The notes under the pieces are model-generated. The model did not search any database. It saw nothing but the letters and a program-made list of their open reading frames with translations, and was not told the origin of the DNA. Source: Gp13-AA77 sp035946735 (GTDB lineage: Bacteria; Acidobacteriota; Terriglobia; UBA7540). From it: DNA of 64,000 nucleotides. Positions 1 to 8,356 of this stretch are shown piece by piece. Each line of letters starts with the position of its first letter. Position 1 is the first letter of the stretch. Position numbers and translations under genes: made by a program. Location: positions 62,001 to 126,000 of the forward strand of contig DASYYZ010000169.1 of the NCBI GenBank assembly GCA_035946735.1. Direction: 5' to 3'.

Positions 1-780
1 GCGGAATTCGACGAGAAACGCTACGCCGAGGCGGCGGCTGATTTCGAGAAAGCGCTGGCGATCAATCCGCAGCGTACTGATGCCCGGCTGGGACTCGCCA
101 CGGTGAGTGAGGCGCTCGGCCAGACAGGGGAGGCAGAGCAGCGTCTGGAGCAGTGTTTGAAATTGCAACCGGAGAATGCCTCCGTGCGGTTTCATCTGGC
201 GCAGCTTTACCTTCGCGACAAGAAAATCGAGCCCGCCGTCAGCCACCTCGAGCAACTTAACAAATCGAACCCACTGATTCCGGGGCTCGACGCGGCGCTC
301 GGCGATGCTTATGCCTTGGCGGGAAGGTTCAGCGACTCCGAAACCTCCTATCGGAAAGCCCTCGCTGCCGCCCGGCCGGAAGCGTCCGGTAACGGAGATC
401 TCGCCGATCTGCACCGGTCGCTTGGGGAGACGCTGCTGAAGGAGAACAAAACGTCTGATGCCGTGTCCGAGTTCCAGCAAGCGCTCAAGCTTGATCCAAG
501 GAATCTTGAATCTGCCAAGGGCCTCGCATCCAGCCTGTACGTCGAGAAGCGCTGGTCCGAAGCGGCGCCCCTGATCGAGCGCTTACTGCAGTCACCTGCG
601 GCCACACCCGGCTTCTATTTTTTCCTGGCTACTTGCTATGACCATCTGCGCGATCGGCAACGCGCGCTCGACGCCTACAAACGGTTTCTGGCGCAATCAA
701 AGGGATCGAATCCGGACCAGGAGTGGCAGGCGCTACAGCGTGCCAAGCTCTTGAGCCGGGAGCTGGGAAAGTCGCTATAA
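1..780 (+). CDS. Tetratricopeptide-repeat protein (5' truncated by window)
   Basis: The reading frame is open from base 1, so the N-terminus lies outside the window; about 259 residues are visible. They form successive TPR-like helix pairs, with recurring A/G/Y/P positions such as ALAINPQ, CLKLQPEN and ALKLDPRN at roughly 34-residue spacing, about six repeats in all. TPR arrays are protein-protein scaffolds; no enzymatic domain is visible in this part. The next gene starts 7 bp downstream on the same strand, so the two are probably co-transcribed. A periplasmic or membrane-anchored location is likely for such acidobacterial TPR proteins but cannot be judged without the N-terminus. Confidence 0.85.
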   Translation, partial: AEFDEKRYAEAAADFEKALAINPQRTDARLGLATVSEALGQTGEAEQRLEQCLKLQPENASVRFHLAQLYLRDKKIEPAVSHLEQLNKSNPLIPGLDAALGDAYALAGRFSDSETSYRKALAAARPEASGNGDLADLHRSLGETLLKENKTSDAVSEFQQALKLDPRNLESAKGLASSLYVEKRWSEAAPLIERLLQSPAATPGFYFFLATCYDHLRDRQRALDAYKRFLAQSKGSNPDQEWQALQRAKLLSRELGKSL

Positions 781-787
781 TCTGGGT

Positions 788-1354
788 ATGAAGTTAGTCC
801 TGCGGCCAGGAGGGTGGGTTCTTGCCTCGGTCGCGGCGTTCGAGATCGTCGCGGCCGGTTCCAACCTGCACTCTCGTCGTGAGCTGAGCGAACAAGAGCT
901 AACGGCGCGTATCCAAAGCGAAGGGAATCCCACCAAGAAAGCCAAACTCGAGATTCAACTCGGCGATCTGAAGCTGGGGGAAGCAGTCGCGGCCTACGAT
1001 CACGATCAGTTCGACGTAGCTCCCAAGCTGCTCGAGGCTTACCGTAGGCTGATGAAGCAGGCCTGGGATCTGCTCGAGCAATCAGGACGCGACGCCGGCC
1101 GCAAGCCTCAGGGGTTTAAGGACCTCGACATCGCTCTGCGTGAACACGCGCGCCGCCTCAACGATCTCAGGCAGCGTACGCCCTTCGCGGACCGCAGCAA
1201 CATCGAACATGTGACCGACGAGATCGATGCCCTGCACACCCAGGTGCTGACCGCGCTATTTCCCGGACGACAACCGAAGGAGTCTGCCCCCTCCACCCAG
1301 ATCAAGCCGGGCCGGACCCCGACACCGGTGCCGCGGTCTGGAGACCCAAGGTGA
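788..1354 (+). CDS. Hypothetical secreted protein
   Basis: 188-residue protein starting at ATG 7 bp after the TPR gene. Residues 8-25 form a short hydrophobic stretch after a basic N-terminus, compatible with a signal peptide or anchor. The rest is charged and predicted mostly helical, and the C-terminus is Pro/Thr rich. I recognise no family. Its stop overlaps the start of the next gene (GTGA overlap at 1351-1354), which argues for translational coupling and for a three-gene unit with the TPR protein and the next hypothetical. Function unknown; an envelope-associated helical protein is the most that can be said. Confidence 0.7.
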   Translation: MKLVLRPGGWVLASVAAFEIVAAGSNLHSRRELSEQELTARIQSEGNPTKKAKLEIQLGDLKLGEAVAAYDHDQFDVAPKLLEAYRRLMKQAWDLLEQSGRDAGRKPQGFKDLDIALREHARRLNDLRQRTPFADRSNIEHVTDEIDALHTQVLTALFPGRQPKESAPSTQIKPGRTPTPVPRSGDPR

Positions 1355-2058
1355 TGACGGTCCCTTCGATCCGGAACTCAATGCGGGAGCGGTTGATGCT
1401 TCCGACGGCAGCAGCGCGGATCGCATTCTTCCTGGTTCTGGCGTTGGCTGCGAGCACCGGCCTGCGCGCCGACGATCCTGCCGCATTGACCCAGGAAGAG
1501 GAAGACCGCATCCGGGACGCTCAGGATGCAAGCAGCCGGATCGAGGTTTACCTGGACCTCGCGGCTGCGCGTCTGGAGCGCTTCAACGCCATTCGTCTGG
1601 CGCCCCGCGACCCAAGCGACCCGACCGATCGAGCCGCAACCGTCGATCAGATCCTCAGCCAGTACATCTCGCTCGACGACGAACTGAAGCGCTGGATAGA
1701 GGACCAGTACAGCACGGGGCACGATATGCGCAAGGGATTGCGCACGCTTATCGACGTGGTGCCGAAGCAGCTGGTGTTACTCACCCAGGCCCAGCAGACG
1801 CCCGATCGCTACGCGGACACCTATCGCTCGAGCCTGCAGGATGCTCTCGCCGATCTCAACGACACCTTAAACGGCGCCACTCAGGCGCTCGCAGAGCAGG
1901 AAAAGAAGTTGGGCCAACTCAAGCGTCAGGAAATTGCCGACGCCAAGGCCGCCAAGCAATCCACTAAGGACGAAAAGAAGCGTCAGAAGGAAGAGGAAAA
2001 GCTGCGCAAGAAAAAGGATCAGAAGGGCGTTCCCGAAGACGAGGACCAGCAGAACTGA
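1351..2058 (+). CDS. Hypothetical secreted protein with charged coiled-coil tail
   Basis: 235 codons from the GTG at 1351 (ATG alternative at 1354). A hydrophobic segment at about residues 22-38 (AFFLVLALAAS) followed by GLRADDP looks like a signal peptide; a start at the internal Met 11 or Met 16 would give a conventional length. The mature part is helical. The last ~50 residues are extremely Lys/Glu rich (KDEKKRQKEEEKLRKKKDQ), probably a coiled coil. It overlaps the preceding gene by 4 bp and abuts the next start. No family recognised; by context it shares a process with the upstream TPR protein. Confidence 0.7.
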   Translation: MMTVPSIRNSMRERLMLPTAAARIAFFLVLALAASTGLRADDPAALTQEEEDRIRDAQDASSRIEVYLDLAAARLERFNAIRLAPRDPSDPTDRAATVDQILSQYISLDDELKRWIEDQYSTGHDMRKGLRTLIDVVPKQLVLLTQAQQTPDRYADTYRSSLQDALADLNDTLNGATQALAEQEKKLGQLKRQEIADAKAAKQSTKDEKKRQKEEEKLRKKKDQKGVPEDEDQQN

Positions 2059-3024
2059 GTGCGCCAGCCACGCCAACCCTTAGAGCAACGGCCCTGGGCC
2101 ACGGGCTCCTCGGGCCGGGCGCCCGAAGCGGGTTCGCGCGCTGCGTTTCAGCTCGGCTTCTGGGACGCCACAGCGCCCGCCCCTCCAACCTGTCCCGCTG
2201 TCCCTGAAGATCACTCGAGGCGAGTTGCGCCAGCTACAACGGCGGCTGCCAGCCGTCACCATGTGGCCGTGCCGCCTCAAGCTCCGGATGCGGCCGAGTC
2301 CTTCGTCCGCGCTTACCGGCGCTTGCGGCTGGCCTTGCCAGGGCCCGCTTTCCGCGTATCGTTTCGTCATTTTACGGGGCTGCGCAGCGCCATTCGCATC
2401 AAGGGTCAAAGCGTGATCGAAGCGCAGCTCTCCGATCTGCTACAGGAAGCGCCGCCGCTCGTGATCGATGCCATCGCGGAAATCCTCATCACCCGGCTCT
2501 TCCATAGACGCACTTCACGGGAGGCGAAAGAGTGCTACAGTGCCTGGGCCGCGAGTCCGGCGGTCGCGCGCCGCATCGAGGAGATTCGCCGCACGCGGGG
2601 CCGCAAGCGCCTCCTGCATCCCCAGGGGAACCATTTTGATTTGCGGGCGATTTTCGACGACGTGAACGCCAGGTTTTTCGCCGGCCGGATTCGGGTGGCG
2701 GGTATCGGATGGAGTCCTAACCGGTCACGCAGGATGCTGGGCCACTACGATCCCTCGCATCGCACCATTACGGTGACGCGGTGGCTCGACGGTCGCAAGG
2801 TCCCACAATACGTGGTGGAGTATCTCGTGTATCACGAGATGCTGCACGCCGAATTTCCGGTAGAGCGTCGAAACCACCGCCGCATCGTGCACTCCAGAGC
2901 GTTCCGCGAGGCGGAGCGGAGATTCCCCGATTACGAGCGTGCCGCTCGCTGGCTCAAGGGCGGATGGAAAACAAAAGGCGGCACGCCGGAAGCGCGATTG
3001 GAGGCTATCGACTCGAACTTCTAA
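2059..3024 (+). CDS. SprT-like / DUF45-type zinc metallopeptidase
   Basis: The C-terminal half carries a HEMLH zinc-peptidase motif (HExxH, near residue 260) inside YLVYHEMLHAEF. Downstream His residues (NHRRIVHSRAF) and a Phe-Pro-x-Tyr segment resemble the SprT/WSS1 and YgjP-like metal-dependent protease folds. Upstream, FDDVNARFFAG matches the helix that precedes the SprT catalytic region. The GTG start at 2059 directly follows the previous stop (TGAGTG). The first ~80 residues are low-complexity and poorly gene-like, so the true start may be an internal GTG near 2250. Substrate unknown; SprT-family proteins act in the cytoplasm. Confidence 0.7.
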   Translation: MRQPRQPLEQRPWATGSSGRAPEAGSRAAFQLGFWDATAPAPPTCPAVPEDHSRRVAPATTAAASRHHVAVPPQAPDAAESFVRAYRRLRLALPGPAFRVSFRHFTGLRSAIRIKGQSVIEAQLSDLLQEAPPLVIDAIAEILITRLFHRRTSREAKECYSAWAASPAVARRIEEIRRTRGRKRLLHPQGNHFDLRAIFDDVNARFFAGRIRVAGIGWSPNRSRRMLGHYDPSHRTITVTRWLDGRKVPQYVVEYLVYHEMLHAEFPVERRNHRRIVHSRAFREAERRFPDYERAARWLKGGWKTKGGTPEARLEAIDSNF

Positions 3025-3036
3025 CGATGGCAGCGG

Positions 3037-3056
3037 CCGGGACTGGCGTTGCCCGG
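3037..3056. terminator. Weak hairpin between convergent genes
   Basis: CCGGG and CCCGG arms separated by 10 nt lie in the 40-bp gap between the convergent metallopeptidase and binding-protein genes. No T-tract follows on either strand, so terminator function is only suggested by position. Confidence 0.3.
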
Positions 3057-3064
3057 GATGGATT

Positions 3065-4087
3065 TTACATTGTGCCCTGCTGCTTGGTGTAGCCCTTGGC
3101 CGCGTCTTCGTAGGCCTGAAGATTATCCTTGTCGACGATGCCGATGCCGGTGTCGACCAAGGTGGGAAGCGGCGAAGCGGGCGCAGTACGCCAATTATTG
3201 AATTCGTGAACCACGTTATGATGCAGATCGTCAAGAAAACGCAGGCCGCAGAACGCCATCGTATAGGGTTTCTGAGCGACCGAAGCCAGGACCGTGCCCT
3301 GGGAAATGAAATCCAGGGTCTCCTGGTCCTTGTCCATGGCAACCAGCGGCACCTTGCCGTCCAAGCTCGCGCGATGCAGAGCTTCGGCTGCGCCGGGTCC
3401 GCCCGAGGCCTCCAGGCATAGGACGCCATCCATCTTGGCCTTCTTGCCGAGCAGGTCCGAGATCTGATCGTTAGCCTTGCGCGTGTCTCCTTGATCGTCG
3501 ATGACAGGCTCGACGATGCGTATTTTCGGATAGCGCCCAAACGCGTCTCGAACGCCGCGCATCCGTTCGTTCACGTTGAACTGCCCGGGCACTGTGATCA
3601 CCACCACGCTGCCCTCGCCGTGCAAGGCTTGCGCCATCCGCGTGCCGCTCGAGAGCCCGGCGCGATAGTTATCCGTGCCAATGAACATCAGACGCGCCGA
3701 GTCGGGCGCGTCCGAATCGATGCAGATCACCGGAATTCCCTGCTTGATGGCGTTGTCGATCGGATCCTTGAAGCTTTTGGCGTCGGCCGGGGAAACCAGG
3801 ATTCCGGTGGGGTTGGCGGCCACCGCCTTGTTGAAAGCATCGAGTTCATCGTTAGGCGAAAAGCTGTCAGGACCTACCAACTCCGCCTTCACGCCGAATC
3901 CGAGCTGCCGGACGGCGTCAGAGAAGCCAGCATTGGCTTCCTCAAAGTAAGGAAGCTTATTGTTGTTGGCCACCAGAAAGTAGTGCTCACCCTCATGAGG
4001 CGCCTTGCCGCACGAAACTAGCATCGGCAAGGTGATCGACAGCACCCCCATCACCCTCAATACTTTTCGACCTGGTTGCAGCCTCAC
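3065..4087 (-). CDS. Periplasmic sugar-binding lipoprotein (type I PBP, ABC transporter)
   Basis: 340-residue protein with a lipoprotein signal peptide (basic start, hydrophobic core, LVSCGK lipobox with Cys at about residue 26). The mature part has the type I periplasmic binding fold of the ribose/xylose group: an early YFEEANAGF segment, GILVSPAD, IPVICIDSDAPDS, GTDNYRAGL, and ALVAMDKD/GTVLASVAQKPY-type hinge and ligand-loop motifs. Such proteins capture pentoses or other sugars for an ABC importer or a sensor. No permease or ATPase lies nearby, so it is an orphan and may serve a distant importer or act in sensing. Confident for fold, not for ligand. Confidence 0.88.
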   Translation of the reverse strand: MRLQPGRKVLRVMGVLSITLPMLVSCGKAPHEGEHYFLVANNNKLPYFEEANAGFSDAVRQLGFGVKAELVGPDSFSPNDELDAFNKAVAANPTGILVSPADAKSFKDPIDNAIKQGIPVICIDSDAPDSARLMFIGTDNYRAGLSSGTRMAQALHGEGSVVVITVPGQFNVNERMRGVRDAFGRYPKIRIVEPVIDDQGDTRKANDQISDLLGKKAKMDGVLCLEASGGPGAAEALHRASLDGKVPLVAMDKDQETLDFISQGTVLASVAQKPYTMAFCGLRFLDDLHHNVVHEFNNWRTAPASPLPTLVDTGIGIVDKDNLQAYEDAAKGYTKQQGTM

Positions 4088-4266
4088 GTTTCCCTCCCCA
4101 CTTCGGCTGGATCACTTCGCGGAACCTCGGCTTGCCGGTGATCGCCAGAACGTGCGCATCCCGAGCCGTGCTCCAAGCGATCCTGCGGAGCACCTGAGAT
4201 TACCACAAAACGGTCGCGGCGCAAGCTCTGCCTAATTATCTGGTGGAAGTCGAAGCTGTCGAAGAA

Positions 4267-4356
4267 GTGGTAGCCACGGTCAGTGTTTTTCTGACCGTGG
4301 GTTCTTTCGATGGGTAAAGCACGCGGTTGGAAAAACGCCAACCGTCGCTACCCGCT
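4267..4356 (+). repeat. Double-hairpin REPIN-like element, copy 1
   Basis: Outer arms GGTAGC and GCTACC enclose two stem-loops: CCACGGTCAG / CTGACCGTGG (10 bp, perfect, 7-nt loop) and CGGTTGG / CCAACCG (7 bp, perfect). Copy 2 at 4966-5065 is the same element in reverse orientation. No RAYT-type transposase is present in the window. Confidence 0.65.
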
Positions 4357-4475
4357 CGCCCAGTGACGGGTCCGGTGGATTGGCGCGGTTGGTCGGCGAC
4401 CATCGCCTCGGTAACCTTTTCTTTTGCGGAGACCCATCGTTCTTGTCGTTTCTGAAAAGACCTAACATGCTGTCT

Positions 4476-4589
4476 TTTCAATCGGTTGACGGCTTTATAT
4501 GCGCTAACGGCTGTATTTTCAGCAAGTTGACGGCTTTCGAGGATTTCGTAAAATGAGCGATCTTTGTTTTCAGTAAGTTGACGGCTTCG
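4476..4589 (+). repeat. Three ~23-nt imperfect direct repeats
   Basis: Units begin at 4476, 4516 and 4567 and share the pattern TTTTCA...GTTGACGGCTT, with only a few mismatches; units 2 and 3 both read TTTTCAG-Y-AAGTTGACGGC. Spacing is 40 and 51 bp. Arrays of this type occur at the ends of IS21-family elements (multiple terminal repeats) or as iteron-like protein sites. No transposase or replication gene is adjacent, so a leftover insertion-element end is the simplest inference. Confidence 0.5.
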
Positions 4590-4965
4590 TTCGGAAGTTT
4601 ATGCCCGAAGGGGCCAAAGGATGATGACCTGCCCGGCGTCGAACTTGACTGCCGGAACGAAGTCGAATGACTTTCCTGCCATCTCGGCTGGACGCGAGCG
4701 CCGGAAGCAACCCTCGGCCGGCTGCGGCGGGGCGGTCGCCGGATTTGGGCCGCCTGAACGTGGTGGGCGACCGGCAGAGTCACCGTGGGTTGCGGCGACT
4801 TGCAAAGCATAGAATCCTCCCGCATCGTTATACACCTGGAGTCTAGCACTCCCCTTGAATCGGTTGTCAAGTATAATAGGCTCGCCAATTAGCCGTCATA
4901 ATGTAGCCTACATTAGATCAAATGGTTCGATGCCTGGATGGGGCAGTGCGGTAGTTCTGGCGGGA

Positions 4966-5065
4966 GTGGTAGCCACGGTTGGTGCCTTTCCAATCGAAGC
5001 CTTCCGGGATCGCGCCCCAAAGAAAAGCCCAACGGTCAGGAAAATGCTGACCTTGGCTACCCGCT
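4966..5065 (-). repeat. Double-hairpin REPIN-like element, copy 2 (inverted)
   Basis: Read on the minus strand it matches copy 1: GGTAGCC outer arm, hairpin GGTCAG / CTGACC, then hairpin GATTGG / CCAACC, and closing GGCTACCAC. Stem bases differ from copy 1 with compensating changes, suggesting that structure is conserved. It ends about 120 bp before the methyltransferase start. Confidence 0.6.
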
Positions 5066-5183
5066 ACGGTCAGCTGTAAACATCCTGCGATGGATCGACT
5101 TGGCCTGGCGAGCTGGGCCGCCTCGCCTGGCTCCAGGCCCTCAGGTTTTGGCGAAGGTTCGCCGATTTATCTAATATAGGAGT

Positions 5184-6764
5184 GTGGTTACGGTGAAAAA
5201 GAGGGGAACTCTTTCAGTGGGGTATCGTCCGGACGCCGAGGGACCGATGCTAGCGCATCAAGTGCTAGGTCGAGCGGTGGAGAGCTTCCGAGTCGAAGCC
5301 ACACGCAAGCTCGACCTCGCACGCCGCATCGAGCTTGGCCAATTCCTCACACCGTGGCCCGTCGCTAAGTTCATGGCGGCCATGTGTGGTGCCGAGGCGT
5401 CCGAGGTTCGGATTCTTGACGCGGGTGCAGGTGTCGGGTCCCTCACTGCGGCGGTGGTCGCAGAGCTGTGTGGCAGGGAACGTCGACCGCACAAATTGTT
5501 CGTGGTGACGTACGAACTGGACGGTGCCTTAATCGAATACCTGTACGAAACCTTGGGCATCTGTGAGCAGTTGTGCGTCGAGGCCGGTGTTCAGTTTGGC
5601 AGCGAAATCAGGTCTACAGATTTTATACGGTCTGCCGCGAGCACAATCGCAACTCCGTTACTCGAGACGGCACAGCCCTTTGATCTAGCGATACTCAACC
5701 CGCCTTATCGCAAAATAAATAGGGACTCCGATGTGCGCCACAGCCTGAGGTCAGTGGGTATCGAGACCTCAAATCTCTACACGGCCTTTCTTTCGCTGGT
5801 GTCCCGCTTGTTAAGTGATGCCGGGGAGCTAATCGCGATCACTCCACGCAGTTTTTGCAACGGGCCTTATTTTCGGCCGTTTCGCGAGGACTTCTTGAGG
5901 CGGATGGCATTTCAACGAATCCACGTCTTCGACTCGCGCGAAGCCTTGTTCCGTGACGACTCCGTTTTGCAAGAGAACGTCATCTTCCGCGCGGTCCGCA
6001 AGACGGCGTCAGTCAAGTACGTCACGCTTACGATGAGCAGAGGCATCGACGATACCTCGCTGATCGTCCGTCATATTGAGCCGTGTGCCCTGGTCCACCC
6101 TGGGGATCGAGAGCTATTCCTCCACATAGTTCCTGACGACGCGAATCAGCGGATTTCTGACTGCATGAGTCACCTCCCGAGTGAACTCGACGATCTCGGG
6201 GTATCCGTATCCACGGGACGTGTAGTCGATTTTCGCGCGAAGCCATTCTTGCGATCGTATCCAGAGCCTGATTGTGCGCCTTTGATCCACCCTTGTCACT
6301 TCAATGATGGATTTGTCGTCTGGCCTAAGTTGAACGGTAAGAAGCCCAATTCCATTGTTGTGAATCAGCAGACTATGGGAGCACTAGTTCCAAGGGGTGC
6401 CTATGCGCTCACCAAACGTTTCTCGGCGAAAGAGGAACCGCGACGTGTGGTTGCAGCTCTCTATGACCCAAGTCGGGTGGCCGAAGCGTCCGTCGGTTTT
6501 GAAAATCACGTCAACTACTACCACCGGGAGGGCGAAGGATTGCCACTTGACTTGGCAAAGGGGCTCGTGGCGTACCTCAACTCGACTTTTGTTGATACCT
6601 ATTTCCGCCAGTTTAATGGACACACCCAAGTCAATTCTGCGGATCTGCGAAAACTACGGTACCCGAGCGTGGAAGAACTTGAAGAATTGGGACGCAAGGT
6701 CGGTGAGGCCCTTTCGAGTAACACTCTGGTCGACAATTTCGTTGACGCAATGCTGCCGGCTTAG
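5184..6764 (+). CDS. Type II DNA adenine-N6 methyltransferase (M subunit of R-M system)
   Basis: 526-residue class I methyltransferase. An early segment (ELGQFLTPWPVAKFMA) precedes motif I (DAGAGVGSL, about residue 76). Catalytic motif IV NPPY at about residue 172 is the signature of N6-adenine (gamma/Eco57I-PstI-like) enzymes. A C-terminal target-recognition region includes PRGAYALTKRFSAKEE and an NYYH segment. It should protect the host recognition sequence by S-adenosylmethionine-dependent methylation. Its 3' end overlaps that of the convergent endonuclease gene by 4 bp. Codon usage has more A/T-ending codons than the surrounding genome, consistent with horizontal acquisition. The GTG start at 5184 or a nearby alternative cannot be separated. 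Confidence 0.9.
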   Translation: MVTVKKRGTLSVGYRPDAEGPMLAHQVLGRAVESFRVEATRKLDLARRIELGQFLTPWPVAKFMAAMCGAEASEVRILDAGAGVGSLTAAVVAELCGRERRPHKLFVVTYELDGALIEYLYETLGICEQLCVEAGVQFGSEIRSTDFIRSAASTIATPLLETAQPFDLAILNPPYRKINRDSDVRHSLRSVGIETSNLYTAFLSLVSRLLSDAGELIAITPRSFCNGPYFRPFREDFLRRMAFQRIHVFDSREALFRDDSVLQENVIFRAVRKTASVKYVTLTMSRGIDDTSLIVRHIEPCALVHPGDRELFLHIVPDDANQRISDCMSHLPSELDDLGVSVSTGRVVDFRAKPFLRSYPEPDCAPLIHPCHFNDGFVVWPKLNGKKPNSIVVNQQTMGALVPRGAYALTKRFSAKEEPRRVVAALYDPSRVAEASVGFENHVNYYHREGEGLPLDLAKGLVAYLNSTFVDTYFRQFNGHTQVNSADLRKLRYPSVEELEELGRKVGEALSSNTLVDNFVDAMLPA

Positions 6765-7786
6765 CTCCCATGCTCAGGCCCCCTTACCACAAACTCTTTG
6801 GTGGGGTCATCACTGATCCACATTCTAGAGCCGACGTGAAGATTGTTGTTCGACTTTTGTCTGGAGGCGACCCTCTTCCAGTCAGGGTAGGCCGTAGTGG
6901 CCCCGCCAAATTGCTTGCTGGAATCAATGCACAATTGTTTGAGCCCTTCCCATTTCTGCTGGTCAACTTCGCCGTCAGTTGTAACTGCCTCGATGAACCA
7001 CAGTGAGTCGCTCGTAGAATCGTAAAGAATTACGTCAGGCCATACGCCTGCAAGACCGACGCGCACACCGAATTCTTCTAACTGACGCCTCCGACCTTCA
7101 GGAATGCGCTCGCCGTCAGAGTAGTCCTCAAATATGACCTTGAAGGTCGGCAAAAAATACTTCCCGTAAACATTGATGGACTGCTTTATGAGTTTTTCGT
7201 GCTCGCTCGCGCCAGCACTCTCGGTCGCTACTTGCTGGCTCTCCCGCAGGACTTTGAGTCTTTCTCTCTTGGGATCCTCGGATATCCAGTCTTCGCAGAG
7301 CCTGTCGAATCTCTTCTCTCGTACCCCTTGTAAGAGTGTGCGAAACGAACTTTCCAAGCGATATGCACTGTGCGGGGTTTTCGGCTTTATGTGTCCGCTT
7401 ACGAATTCGTGCTTCGCGGAATCGTATGTTATGGGCTCAATCGCGCCGATCTCTCGCAAGGGCCGTAGCCAATAGTCACGGCCCTCCCTGTCGAGCTTCG
7501 CTTTTCCGCGCAGGAAAACGCCGATATACCCGCCAATATGAGCAACCGACGCGCCGTCCGACAGCTTCAGACCTGAAGAGTTAGGAAAGAGTGACGGCAA
7601 GTCGTCGTTCAGAAGGCACCGGACGCAATCTCGCATGTCGTCCGTAAGGCAACCGACTCGTCCCAGCACGCTTTCGACATCAGCTTGCGACACGCCCTGG
7701 TATTCGTGCGCGACCCCAACTTTCTTCCGGCGGAGCCGCACGAAATAGTCCTCCACCTTCTCTCGCTTTTTTCTTCGAAGGTCCAT
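6761..7786 (-). CDS. BsuBI/PstI-type restriction endonuclease (R subunit)
   Basis: 341-residue protein whose last third matches the BsuBI/PstI endonuclease C-terminal domain: NVYGKYFLPTF, then WPDVILYD...LWFIEAVTTDGEVD, which supplies a PD-(D/E)xK-like nuclease core (D in PDV, E in IEAV). The N-terminal half is a helical DNA-recognition domain. Partner methyltransferase and controller are adjacent, so this is a complete type II system. The PstI family typically cuts CTGCAG, but specificity cannot be read from the sequence. It starts 6 bp after the controller's stop and is probably co-transcribed with it, which gives the delayed endonuclease expression typical of C-regulated systems. Confidence 0.88.
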   Translation of the reverse strand: MDLRRKKREKVEDYFVRLRRKKVGVAHEYQGVSQADVESVLGRVGCLTDDMRDCVRCLLNDDLPSLFPNSSGLKLSDGASVAHIGGYIGVFLRGKAKLDREGRDYWLRPLREIGAIEPITYDSAKHEFVSGHIKPKTPHSAYRLESSFRTLLQGVREKRFDRLCEDWISEDPKRERLKVLRESQQVATESAGASEHEKLIKQSINVYGKYFLPTFKVIFEDYSDGERIPEGRRRQLEEFGVRVGLAGVWPDVILYDSTSDSLWFIEAVTTDGEVDQQKWEGLKQLCIDSSKQFGGATTAYPDWKRVASRQKSNNNLHVGSRMWISDDPTKEFVVRGPEHGS

Positions 7787-7792
7787 CGATCC

Positions 7793-8014
7793 CTAAAAGC
7801 TGGCGAAGAATTCGCTGTAGGTCAGGGCCAGAGCCTTCAGCAATCGGTCAATCGCGTTGATGGAGATGTTGCGCTCCCCACGCTCGACAGAACCGACGTA
7901 CGTAAAATGGAGGCCTGAAATGTCCGCCAGGCCCTCCTGGGAAAGGCCCCTTGCCTTACGACATTTCCTAAGGGCCGTACCGAATCTGACTTGAGGCTTA
8001 CTTTTTCTCTTCAT
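7793..8014 (-). CDS. XRE-family controller (C) protein of the R-M system
   Basis: 73-residue helix-turn-helix protein of the Cro/C1 type: KCRKARGLSQEGLADISG, then YVGSVERGERNISI and LLKALAL, the size and layout of R-M C-proteins. These bind C-boxes, first activating and then repressing their own promoter and the endonuclease gene. The start was placed at ATG 8014 (MKRKSK...); a TTG 45 bp upstream is in frame but adds an unlikely tail. No Shine-Dalgarno sequence precedes ATG 8014, as in many leaderless C-gene transcripts. The endonuclease gene follows within 6 bp. Confidence 0.88.
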   Translation of the reverse strand: MKRKSKPQVRFGTALRKCRKARGLSQEGLADISGLHFTYVGSVERGERNISINAIDRLLKALALTYSEFFASF

Positions 8015-8065
8015 AAAGCGTGGATGAGAGCCAAGAGTAATTGACAGTGGAATGCTCAAGGGTTT

Positions 8066-8085
8066 GAGTCTAGAGACTATGAGTA
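8066..8085 (-). promoter_or_regulatory. Candidate C-box operator
   Basis: About 50 bp upstream of the controller start lie overlapping symmetric half-sites: AGTCT-AG-AGACT (8067-8078) and GACT-ATG-AGT (8075-8084). The second matches the GACT-N3-AGTC-like consensus known for C-proteins such as C.PvuII. Position and pairing fit an autoregulatory OL/OR operator. The 270 bp from here to the radical SAM gene hold no supportable gene. Confidence 0.5.
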
Positions 8086-8356
8086 TTGTTGGGCCGAGGG
8101 CCAGACTAATGGACAGCGGAGATGTGTGATTCGTGCCAAGAAGAACCCGGCCGGAAATGAATCGCAGAACTTGACTGGGAACGGATCAGGGCGTCATCCC
8201 GTGCTTTCTTTCGCGGAGGCTCGGCAGGGCATTCGGCGATTCGAAACGAAGTCCGGGCTGGCGCAGACATCGTTGTTTGATATCTGCGAACAAGGCGACG
8301 TTGGTTTGATCTGGGCCAGGCGCTGCCCGGGCGGCGTCAATCGGTGGGGGCGCGCC

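Larger units (their letters stand above)
4088..5183. other. 1.1-kb non-coding island margin
   Basis: No convincing gene is present on either strand. The segment holds two inverted copies of a double-hairpin repeat (4267-4356 and 4966-5065), three ~23-nt direct repeats (4476-4589) and an A/T-richer patch at about 4850-4925. Composition is visibly less GC-rich than the flanking genes. It immediately precedes the restriction-modification genes and looks like the debris of insertion events. Confidence 0.6.

Noticed and set aside
4476..4589. CRISPR array
   Set aside because: Only three units, with unequal spacing, imperfect repeats and no cas genes.
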